DNA from: Candidatus Sulfopaludibacter sp. SbA3
GTDB lineage: Bacteria; Acidobacteriota; Vicinamibacteria; Vicinamibacterales; UBA2999
DNA length: 19,182 bases
Reading direction: 5' to 3'
Assembly (NCBI GenBank): GCA_945866285.1
Contig: CAMBHC010000009.1
Location: 1-19,182, forward strand
Shown: piece by piece, positions 6,147-15,132 of the stretch
Layout of the letters: each line of letters begins with the position of its first letter
Numbering within the stretch: position 1 is the stretch's first letter
Program-made: the position numbers and the translations under genes
Notes under the pieces: generated by a model
Told to the model about the DNA's origin: nothing
Databases searched by the model: none
What the model saw: the letters and a program-made list of their open reading frames with translations, nothing else

Positions 6147-8624
6147 TTACTCCTGGCGTCCTGGTGCGACGGTCGTCGTGGTGGTTGCAGTCTCGCTGGC
6201 CGGCATGCGCGCCATCTGGAACGCACCCGACTGGATGACGCCGTTGATGAAGGCGCTCATGCGGTAGTTCTGTGCCTCGGCGGCGCGGATGATCTTGCGC
6301 ACGGCCGGCATGTCAGTGGCCTCGACGCGGCGACCGAGCGCGTAGGTCATGAAGCTGCGAGTGAAGCTGAGGAGGACCGCGTCCTGGTGACGCAGCAACG
6401 CCGCGCGCAGGCCCGCGGGACCGTTGATCGAGGTGCCGTCATAGAGCACGCCGGTCGGGTCCACCGCCGAGCCGCCGTCCTTCACTCGCCACTTGCCGGT
6501 GGCATCGAACGGCTCCAGGGCGAGGCCCAGCGGATCAATTACCTTGTGGCACGAGGTGCAGGCCGGGTTGCTGCGATGCTGCTCCATCCGCTGGCGCACC
6601 GACAACGCCGCGCCGGTGTCGGTGGTCCCCTTGGTTTCTTCCAGGGCGGGCACGTTGGGCGGCGGTGGCGGCGGTGGCGACCCAAGCAGCACTTCCATCA
6701 CCCACTTGCCGCGCATTACCGGAGACGTGCGGTCGGCGATCGAGGTCAGCGTCAGCACGCTGCCGTGACCGAGAATGCCGCGGCGCTCTTCAGGAAGCGT
6801 CACTCGCCGGAAGGCCGGACCGGTGACGTTGGGAATGCCGTAGTGGCGCGCCACACGCTCGTTGACGAATGTGTAGTCGGCGGTCAGCAGTTCGAGCACG
6901 CTCCGGTCCTCACGGACCAGGCTGTCGAAGAACAGCTCGGTCTCCTTCTTGAGCGCGAGCGACAGCGTCTGGTCCGAATAGGGATAGAGGATTGGATCCG
7001 GGATGACGCGCTCGAGGTCCTGCAGGCGCAGCCACTGCGAGGCGAACCGCGTGGACAGCGCCTCGGCGCGCGGCGACAGCAGCATCCGTTTCGCTTGCTT
7101 CGTCATGGCGCCGGGCAGTCTCAGGCCACCGCGACCGGCGACCTTCAGCAACTCCGCGTCAGGCCCGGTGCCCCACAGGAAGAACGACAGGCGCGACGCC
7201 AGCTCGTACTCCCCAAGGCGATAGTTGGAAGTCGTCCCGCCTTCGCTCGTTGAGCTACGGCGAGGCTGGCTGACTGGCTGCTCTTCGACGCGCAGCAGGA
7301 ACTGCGGACTGGCAAGCATCGCCTCAAGCGCCTTGGTGATACCGAACTCGAAGTTCTTGTCCTGGCGGCCGCGCGCGTAGAACGACATCAGGCGCGCCAG
7401 GTCCTTTTCTGCCACAGGCCGGCGAAAGGCCTGCGTCGAGAGGTTGCGGATGATCTGGCTGGCGCAGACGTTCTCGTCCGCCGCGGACATCGGCCGGCAC
7501 GAGAAAATAGCGCGCCGGCTCGGTGTGTCGGACACGCCGGTCACCGTGTGCGGGCCGACCACGCTCAGGCTGCGCAGGTGCGGCAGCGTGGTGATGCCGT
7601 AGGCGGTGCCGATTTCGGTATCCGCCATCGTGTGATCGATCGGCGCGATCAAGTCGTTGACCAAGCCTTCGTAGCGCTGAATGAACGCCGCCGTCACACG
7701 ATGCGGGCCGGCCTTGACGCTGAGTGGCGCGGTCTTGAGCGTGAGGCCGGTCTTCTCCTCGCTCATCTTCGGGTCGAGCGTGAAGACCGCGGCCCGGGCA
7801 CCATCCACCGACACTTCGATCTGCTCACCGGTGACCGTGTTACCGAACAGGAAGCCGAGCGGCTCGGCGAAAAAGTCGAGGCTGAAGACGTACTCGCCGT
7901 CAGCCGGGAAGATGTGCTCCACCGAGATGCCGCCGCGCGTGCCTGGTGGCGCGCCCTCAACGCGCGCCATCTGAGAAGCCGTCTTCGGCAGCTTGAACGT
8001 CGCCTGTGTCGCCGTGCTTTCGGGATCACCGACCGCCAACATCGCGATGCGGCTGGCCGCGCGCAGGTAGCCTTCCATCAACGTCGGCGAGAACGTCTGC
8101 ACGTCGGCGACATTGTCGAAACCGTCGCTGATGGTGTCGGCCGGCAGGAACGCCGTGACGTCGATGCCGAGGTCGAGCAGGTACTTGATCTCGCGCGCGT
8201 ATTCGGCGCGGTTCAGCCGCTGAAACGGACGCCAGCCTGGATTAGGGTCCGCCACGGCGAGCGCATCCATGCGCGACTCGAGCGCACCGACCAACTGCTT
8301 GAGGACGGCCGGCGCCGGGCGCTTCGCGCCGCTCGGCGGCATCATGCCGGCGCGCAGCTTGTGGATCATCTTCTCGGTGACGTCACGATGCTGCGATGCG
8401 GCCTTGGTGTCCCAGCCGGCGAGCGACAACCCGCCAGCCTTGCCGCGTTCGCTGTGGCAGGTGGCGCAGTACTGCGACACCATCTCGGCCTGGGACGCCG
8501 GCGCCAGCGCCGCGGAATGCGAGGCAACCGGGTCGATGGCTGCGGATTTCTGGGGAGCTTGCTGCGCTGCCAAAGACAGCGTGAGCAGACACACGACAAG
8601 CAGGACCGAGAGAAGGCGCGTCAC
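6147..8624 (-). CDS. Secreted c-haem protein with DUF1587/1595/1592/1588/1585 domains
   Basis: This 825-residue protein starts with a signal peptide (LLSVLLVVCLLTLSLAA). Domains in order are: a cytochrome c-like domain with CATCH at 53-57 and a possible Met axial ligand in RAGMMPP (~92-97); DUF1587 (~131-200, FQRLNRAEYAREIKYLL); a beta-rich, carbohydrate-module-like region (~205-320); DUF1595 (~395-448); DUF1592 (~468-597, YRLGEYELASRLSFFLW); DUF1588 (~612-713), with the family's proline run (SPPPPPPPNVPALEE) and a second CxxCH (CTSCH, 689-693); and DUF1585 (~738-806). A linker at ~450-466 is encoded by a REP-like element. The GTG at 8624 is the only start giving a normal signal peptide; no Shine-Dalgarno sequence precedes it. 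It is the first gene of the exported operon. It probably binds one or two haems in the periplasm; the reaction is unknown. Confidence 0.93.
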   Translation of the reverse strand: MTRLLSVLLVVCLLTLSLAAQQAPQKSAAIDPVASHSAALAPASQAEMVSQYCATCHSERGKAGGLSLAGWDTKAASQHRDVTEKMIHKLRAGMMPPSGAKRPAPAVLKQLVGALESRMDALAVADPNPGWRPFQRLNRAEYAREIKYLLDLGIDVTAFLPADTISDGFDNVADVQTFSPTLMEGYLRAASRIAMLAVGDPESTATQATFKLPKTASQMARVEGAPPGTRGGISVEHIFPADGEYVFSLDFFAEPLGFLFGNTVTGEQIEVSVDGARAAVFTLDPKMSEEKTGLTLKTAPLSVKAGPHRVTAAFIQRYEGLVNDLIAPIDHTMADTEIGTAYGITTLPHLRSLSVVGPHTVTGVSDTPSRRAIFSCRPMSAADENVCASQIIRNLSTQAFRRPVAEKDLARLMSFYARGRQDKNFEFGITKALEAMLASPQFLLRVEEQPVSQPRRSSTSEGGTTSNYRLGEYELASRLSFFLWGTGPDAELLKVAGRGGLRLPGAMTKQAKRMLLSPRAEALSTRFASQWLRLQDLERVIPDPILYPYSDQTLSLALKKETELFFDSLVREDRSVLELLTADYTFVNERVARHYGIPNVTGPAFRRVTLPEERRGILGHGSVLTLTSIADRTSPVMRGKWVMEVLLGSPPPPPPPNVPALEETKGTTDTGAALSVRQRMEQHRSNPACTSCHKVIDPLGLALEPFDATGKWRVKDGGSAVDPTGVLYDGTSINGPAGLRAALLRHQDAVLLSFTRSFMTYALGRRVEATDMPAVRKIIRAAEAQNYRMSAFINGVIQSGAFQMARMPASETATTTTTVAPGRQE
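7237..7270. repeat. REP-like palindromic element inside the DUF1592 gene
   Basis: The run ccgccttcgctcgtt, gagctacggcgaggctggc has hairpin potential: CGCC pairs with GGCG and GCTC with GAGC around a GTT loop, with an interrupted middle. It encodes the low-complexity linker PRRSSTSEGG between the DUF1595 and DUF1592 domains, in frame, and shares CCTYCGCT and GAGCTACGGYG with 1234-1259. Confidence 0.45.
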
Positions 8625-8632
8625 TGGGCAGG

Positions 8633-8638
8633 AGTATA
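8633..8638 (-). promoter_or_regulatory. Possible -10 element of the exported operon
   Basis: On the minus strand TATACT (five of six consensus positions) lies 8 bases before the GTG at 8624. No good -35 hexamer is seen at 16-19 bases. With no Shine-Dalgarno sequence before the GTG, this position would produce a nearly leaderless transcript, as at lipA. It would give the operon a promoter independent of aceEF-lpdA. Confidence 0.3.
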
Positions 8639-8676
8639 GGCCAGCCGCGGCCCCGATCGACAGAAGATCAGGGGGG

Positions 8677-8721
8677 CAGGAAGTCGGGAAGGTCCGACTG
8701 CCATGACCTCCCGAACTCCTG
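8677..8721. repeat. Imperfect inverted repeat with 8-bp periodicity, 3' of lpdA
   Basis: The arm caggaagtcgggaaggtc (8677-8694) pairs with gacctcccgaactcctg (8705-8721) over 15 base pairs with a two-base mismatch and one bulge, around a 10-base loop. Within each arm a short motif recurs at exactly 8 bp (ggaag at 8679 and 8687; ctcc at 8708 and 8716). It starts 6 bases after the lpdA stop, so it may act as a terminator or a 3'-end stabiliser. It has no U-tract. Confidence 0.5.
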
Positions 8722-8727
8722 TTGTTG

Positions 8728-10155
8728 CTAGGACTTCCGCTTGGGTTTGTAGACGTGCGTCGCCTGCCCGAAGAACATCTCGGCGGCTTCCATCACCGTC
8801 TCCGACAGCGTCGGGTGCGCGTGGATGGTGAGCTTCACGTCAGACGCGGTCGCGCCCATCTCGATGGCCAGCACGCCCTCGGCGATCAACTCGCCGGCGC
8901 CTGAGCCGACGATGCCCACACCGAGAATGCGTTCGGTGGCCGGATCGATCAGCAGCTTGGTCATGCCGTCCACGCGATCGATGGCAATCGCGCGGCCCGA
9001 TGCCGGCCACGGGAACTTCGCGACCTCGACCTTGATGCCCTGCTTCTCGGCATCAGCTTCGGTGAGACCCGCCCACGCAATTTCAGGATCGGTGAACACG
9101 ACTGCCGGGATGGCCGCCGGTTCGAACATCGCCTGATGGCCTTCGATGGCCTCCACTGCAACGCGCGCTTCGTGCGACGCCTTGTGCGCCAGCATCGGCT
9201 CGCCCGCCACGTCGCCAATCGCGAAGATGGTCGGCTCGGCCGTTCGGCGCTGACCGTCGGTCTCGATGAAGCCCTTGGCGTCGACCTTGACCTGCGTCTT
9301 GTTCAGTCCGGCAATCGTCGCGTTGGGACGACGGCCGATGGCGAACAGCACGTAGTCGTAGGTCACTTCCTTCGGGGCGCCCTCGCCCTCGAACGTGACC
9401 GTCACTCCCGTCGCGGCGCCGCCGCTCTTCACCTCGGTGACCGACGTCACCTTGGTCGAGAGCATGATTTTGTCGTAAATCTTCTCGACCCGCTGCGCCA
9501 GGATCTTCACCAGGTCGCGGTCGGCGCCGGGCAACAGCCCGGGTGTCATCTCGACGACCGACACCTTGGTGCCGAGGGCCGCGTAGACGGATCCGAGTTC
9601 GAGGCCGATGTAGCCACCACCCACGACCAGCATCGTCTTCGGGATTTCGGGCAGGTCCAGCGCGGTCGTCGAATCGAGGACGCGCGGTGAATCGATCGAC
9701 AGCGACGGAATCTTCGTCGGCGTTGAGCCGGTGGCCAGGATCATGTAGTCGACGCTGACGGTCTCTTCCCCGCCATCCGCCTTCTTCACGCTGATGGTCT
9801 TGGCGTCGACGATGGTCGCCCAGCCCTGGATGTAGGTGACCTTGCGGAGCTTCGCCACCTGGCCGGTGCCGCTGGTCAGCTTCTCGACGACGCGGTTCTT
9901 GTAGTCGCGAACCTTGTTGATGTCGATCTTGGGCGCGGCGAATTCAATGCCCCAGTCTTTGGCGTGCTTCGCTTCATCCAGCACCTTGGCAACATGCAGC
10001 AAGGCCTTCGAGGGAATGCAGCCGCGATACAGGCAGACGCCGCCGGGGTTCTTCTCGTTATCGATGAGGGTGACCTTCAGGCCGAGGTCGGCAGCATAGA
10101 ACGCCGCCGCGTAGCCGCCGGGGCCCGCCCCAATTACTGCAACATGGTGTGACAT
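8728..10155 (-). CDS. lpdA: Dihydrolipoyl dehydrogenase (E3)
   Basis: This flavoprotein reoxidises the dihydrolipoyl arm of AceF and passes electrons to NAD. At 475 residues it has normal family length with no N-terminal lipoyl domain. The FAD-binding GAGPGG is at 9-14, the redox disulfide is Cys41/Cys46 in GVCLYRGCIPSKAL, the NAD-binding GGGYIGLELGSVYAALG lies mid-protein, the second FAD motif is FAIGDVAG, and the catalytic HAHPTLSE (His ~447, Glu ~452) is near the C-terminus. The frame extends upstream to 10311, overlapping aceF, but the conserved core begins at the ATG at 10155 (MSHHVAVIGAGPGG), which is preceded by AGGA. It is third in the aceE-aceF-lpdA cluster, 85 bp after aceF, with a repeat-derived hairpin in the gap. 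Confidence 0.96.
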   Translation of the reverse strand: MSHHVAVIGAGPGGYAAAFYAADLGLKVTLIDNEKNPGGVCLYRGCIPSKALLHVAKVLDEAKHAKDWGIEFAAPKIDINKVRDYKNRVVEKLTSGTGQVAKLRKVTYIQGWATIVDAKTISVKKADGGEETVSVDYMILATGSTPTKIPSLSIDSPRVLDSTTALDLPEIPKTMLVVGGGYIGLELGSVYAALGTKVSVVEMTPGLLPGADRDLVKILAQRVEKIYDKIMLSTKVTSVTEVKSGGAATGVTVTFEGEGAPKEVTYDYVLFAIGRRPNATIAGLNKTQVKVDAKGFIETDGQRRTAEPTIFAIGDVAGEPMLAHKASHEARVAVEAIEGHQAMFEPAAIPAVVFTDPEIAWAGLTEADAEKQGIKVEVAKFPWPASGRAIAIDRVDGMTKLLIDPATERILGVGIVGSGAGELIAEGVLAIEMGATASDVKLTIHAHPTLSETVMEAAEMFFGQATHVYKPKRKS

Positions 10156-10164
10156 ATAAGAGGT

Positions 10165-10237
10165 CCTGGGGACCTGGGGACCTGAGGTCTTGAAGGTCCC
10201 TGCTTCAAGACCCCAAGACCTCAAGCCCCCAAGACCA
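10165..10237. repeat. Two opposed 8-bp arrays forming a hairpin, aceF-lpdA gap
   Basis: Three units of an octamer (cctgggga, cctgggga, cctgaggt) occupy 10165-10188. Four units of another (caagaccc, caagacct, caagcccc, caagacca) occupy 10206-10237. Between them, ggtcttgaag (10186-10195) pairs perfectly with cttcaagacc (10203-10212) around a 7-base loop. The structure fills nearly all of the 85-bp gap and would lie in the untranslated RNA ahead of lpdA. Confidence 0.75.
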
Positions 10238-10240
10238 CTG

Positions 10241-11560
10241 CTATCCGCGAAGGGCCAGCGTAAAAGGGTTCTCGAGCGCTTCAACGCACCAGCGCAGGAA
10301 GCGAATCGCATCAGCGCCGTCGATCAGCCGGTGGTCATAGCTGAGCGAGAGCGGCAGCATCTGCCGCGGCTCGAACGCCGTGCCGTTCCACACCGGCTCG
10401 TAGCCGCCGCGCGAGATGCCGAGAATCGCGACCTCGGGCCAGTTGACGATCGGCGTGAACGACGTGCCGCCAATGCCGCCGAGGTTCGAGATCGACATCG
10501 ACCCGCCCGACATGTCGTCGAGCGTCAGCTTGCGCGCCTTCGCCTTTTCGGCGAGCACGTTGATATCCACCGACAACTGGATCAGGTTCTTCTGATCGGC
10601 GTTACGGATCACCGGCACCAGCAGACCGCCCGCGGTGTCCACGGCGATGCCGATGTTGATGTACTTCTTGTAGACGATGGCCTCACCGGCGGCGTCAACG
10701 GAGGCGTTGAACTGCGGGAACACCCTGAGAGCGGTGGCGACGACCTTTACCGCCACGGCGGTCACCGTCAGGTTGCCGCCGGCCTTCTCGGCCTCACCGC
10801 GATACTTCTTGCGCATCGCTTCGAGGTTGGTGATGTCGGCCTTGTCGAACTGCGTGACGTGGGGAATGGTGTTCCACGCGTGGCTCAGGTGCTCCGCCGT
10901 CTTGCGGCGAATGCCCGACATGGCCTTGCGCTCGACTTCGCCCCACTTCGAGAAATCAGGAAGCGCCGGACCGCTGCCGGCCGGACGCGATGCCGCCGCG
11001 GCCTGGCCGCCACTACCGAAGCTGTTCATCACACGCTTCGCGAATTCCTTGACGTCTTCCTGCGTGATGCGTCCGCCGGGACCCGTGCCGGTCACCTGGC
11101 TGACGTCGACGCCGATTTCGCGGGCAAGACGACGAACCGAGGGCGCCGCGGGAGCCGCGGTGACCACCGACGCGATGGTCGGAGTGGCGGCGGTAGCCGC
11201 CGGCGCCGCCGGCCGGCCGGCCGCGATATCGACAACCTTTGGCCGCTCGGCTGGTGCAGCAGATGCCGCGGGTGCTTCGGGTGCCGGGGCAGGTGCCGGC
11301 ACGTTGGCACTCGTGGCACCTGTGGCACCGTTTTCCATCACGAGAACGATCTGGCCCGGCTTCAGCTTGTCGCCGGCCTTGACCTTCACTTCCTTCACCG
11401 TGCCGGCCACGTCGGACGGCACTTCGATAGTCGCCTTGTCGGTTTCGAGTTCGACGATGGGTTGGTCGACCTTGATGGTGTCGCCGACCTTGACCAGCAC
11501 CTTGAGGACGTCGCCCTGGGCGACGCCATCACCGAGATTCGGGAGAATGAAATCGGCCAC
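10241..11560 (-). CDS. aceF: Pyruvate dehydrogenase E2 (dihydrolipoamide acetyltransferase)
   Basis: AceF forms the core of the pyruvate dehydrogenase complex and transfers acetyl groups from its lipoyl arm to CoA. The 439 residues hold one lipoyl domain (1-~76) with the modified lysine Lys42 in ETDKATIEV. A long Ala/Pro linker (~78-140) follows, then a peripheral subunit-binding domain (~141-177, VRRLAREIGVDVSQVTGTGP) and the acyltransferase domain (~205-439) with the catalytic DHRLIDG (His410, Asp414). Only one lipoyl domain is present, whereas some AceF proteins have two or three. The start is GTG at 11560, two bases after the aceE stop, with GGTGAG as a likely ribosome site inside the end of aceE, so translation is probably coupled. 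The first part of the linker is encoded by a 9-bp tandem repeat. Confidence 0.96.
   Translation of the reverse strand: MADFILPNLGDGVAQGDVLKVLVKVGDTIKVDQPIVELETDKATIEVPSDVAGTVKEVKVKAGDKLKPGQIVLVMENGATGATSANVPAPAPAPEAPAASAAPAERPKVVDIAAGRPAAPAATAATPTIASVVTAAPAAPSVRRLAREIGVDVSQVTGTGPGGRITQEDVKEFAKRVMNSFGSGGQAAAASRPAGSGPALPDFSKWGEVERKAMSGIRRKTAEHLSHAWNTIPHVTQFDKADITNLEAMRKKYRGEAEKAGGNLTVTAVAVKVVATALRVFPQFNASVDAAGEAIVYKKYINIGIAVDTAGGLLVPVIRNADQKNLIQLSVDINVLAEKAKARKLTLDDMSGGSMSISNLGGIGGTSFTPIVNWPEVAILGISRGGYEPVWNGTAFEPRQMLPLSLSYDHRLIDGADAIRFLRWCVEALENPFTLALRG
11303..11329. repeat. 9-bp tandem array in the AceF linker
   Basis: Three 9-bp units (gttggcact, cgtggcacc, tgtggcacc) encode AceF residues 78-86 (GATGATSAN) at the start of the flexible linker. 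The TGGCACC core and 9-bp period match the left-edge array, and the core matches the 8-bp array at 14971-15026. Confidence 0.6.
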
Positions 11561-11562
11561 GT

Positions 11563-14241
<2,679 letters not shown>

Positions 14242-14351
14242 GGCCGACTATTACCTTCCTTATAGGAGCGAACTTTCCTGTCGTTTGGATAACCGCACCA
14301 TTTTACCGGGATTCGGTGGGGAAATGAAAGCGGCGAGCCGGGGCGAACGGC

Positions 14352-14367
14352 TTGTAACATGTTGCAA
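14352..14367. promoter_or_regulatory. 16-bp near-perfect palindrome, candidate operator
   Basis: TTGTAACATGTTGCAA reads almost identically on both strands: seven of eight symmetric pairs match and the eighth is a T/G pair. It lies in the aceE / uracil-DNA glycosylase divergent region, 10 bases before the glycosylase ATG at 14377 and ~110 bp before aceE. Size and symmetry fit the binding site of a dimeric HTH repressor (TetR-, GntR- or LacI-type). No regulator gene is in the window to pair with it. Confidence 0.4.
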
Positions 14368-14376
14368 CGCATACAC

Positions 14377-15132
14377 ATGAGCCCTTCTGGCACGAAACGC
14401 CCCCTTGTTCTGTCGGCCGTTCAGACCGGCATCACCCATTGCAACCGCTGTCCGCGCCTGCGGACCTACTGCCAGGACGTCGGGCGGGTAAAGCGCGCCG
14501 CCTACCGGCAAGACACCTATTGGGCCCGGCCGGTCCCAGGATTCGGCGACCCGGCGGCCCGGATCCTCGTCCTCGGCCTCGCGCCGGCCGCCCATGGCGC
14601 CAATCGGACGGGGCGCGTGTTCACCGGCGACGGCGCGGGCGGGTCCGGTGACTTCCTGATGTCGGCGCTCCAGCGCGCCGGATTCGCGAACCGCTCGACC
14701 TCGCAGCGCGCCGATGACGGGCTGCAACTGACCGATGTCTACATCGCGGCCGCCGTGCGCTGCGCGCCGCCGGCGAACCGGCCCCTGCCTGAAGAGGTCG
14801 ACCGCTGCCTCGCGCACTTGCTGGATGAAGTCGCGGCGCTCCCGAAACTGGAGATGGTCATCGCCCTCGGCAAGATCGCGTGGGATGCCTGGCTGAAGCT
14901 GCTGGTCCAGCAGGGCGTCGCACTCCCCCGCCCACGGCCGGTGTTCTCCCACGGAGCGGTCCTTCACCTTGGCACCCTGGCACCTGGGCACCCTGGCACT
15001 TTGGCACCCTGGCACCCTGGCACCTTGGTCGGTATGTATCACCCGTCCCGGCAGAACACGAACACCGGAACCGTGACGCCGGCGATGTACGACGCCGTGC
15101 TGCGAAAAGTCAGGAGTAGAATTTCCGGGTGA
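14377..15132 (+). CDS. Uracil-DNA glycosylase, family 5 (UdgB)-like, with repeat insert
   Basis: This 251-residue DNA-repair enzyme would remove uracil (and possibly other deaminated bases) from DNA. Motif GLAPAAHGANRTGRVFTGD (~67-85) and the C-terminal HPSRQNTNTGT (His222) are diagnostic of the family 5 group. Cys22, Cys25, Cys129 and Cys144 are placed as 4Fe-4S ligands. Residues ~198-217 (LGTLAPGHP and a second GTLAPWHP copy) are an insert encoded by an 8-bp tandem array directly before the HPS motif; relatives have a short loop here. The ATG at 14377 is preferred, but the ATG at 14359, inside a palindrome, would add six residues; neither has a clear Shine-Dalgarno sequence. The stop overlaps the GTG of the following membrane-protein gene (GTGA), indicating coupling. 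Confidence 0.9.
   Translation: MSPSGTKRPLVLSAVQTGITHCNRCPRLRTYCQDVGRVKRAAYRQDTYWARPVPGFGDPAARILVLGLAPAAHGANRTGRVFTGDGAGGSGDFLMSALQRAGFANRSTSQRADDGLQLTDVYIAAAVRCAPPANRPLPEEVDRCLAHLLDEVAALPKLEMVIALGKIAWDAWLKLLVQQGVALPRPRPVFSHGAVLHLGTLAPGHPGTLAPWHPGTLVGMYHPSRQNTNTGTVTPAMYDAVLRKVRSRISG
14971..15026. repeat. 8-bp tandem array (GGCACCYT x7) inside the UDG gene
   Basis: Seven contiguous octamers are visible: ggcaccct, ggcacctg, ggcaccct, ggcacttt, ggcaccct, ggcaccct, ggcacctt, with a decayed copy (ttcacctt) just before. Three units make 24 bp, giving an eight-residue protein period (GTLAPGHP, GTLAPWHP). Since 8 is not a multiple of 3, gain or loss of one or two units would shift the frame before the catalytic HPS motif. 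Confidence 0.85.

Noticed and set aside
6655..6680. GGCGGTGGCGGCGGTGG run as another tandem array
   Set aside because: It encodes the proline run of the DUF1588 domain, a family-typical feature explained by protein sequence.
5523..7253. Plus-strand open frame of 576 codons opposite the DUF1552 and DUF1592 genes
   Set aside because: It spans two well-supported minus-strand genes and has the Arg-rich composition of an antisense shadow.
10156..10311. N-terminal extension of lpdA into aceF
   Set aside because: The added 52 residues are encoded by the end of aceF and the repeat-rich gap. The conserved FAD-binding start follows the ATG at 10155 directly.
14359..14376. Earlier ATG for UDG at 14359
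   Set aside because: It lies inside the palindrome, has no ribosome site and adds only six unconserved residues. It remains possible, so this is a preference rather than an exclusion.
14971..15026. Octamer array considered as a CRISPR array
   Set aside because: Units are 8 bp, contiguous and without spacers, and there are no cas genes.
14260..15042. Minus-strand 260-codon frame opposite the UDG gene
   Set aside because: The UDG motifs on the plus strand are clear. The repeated VPxCQ-like residues of this frame are just the complement of the octamer array.
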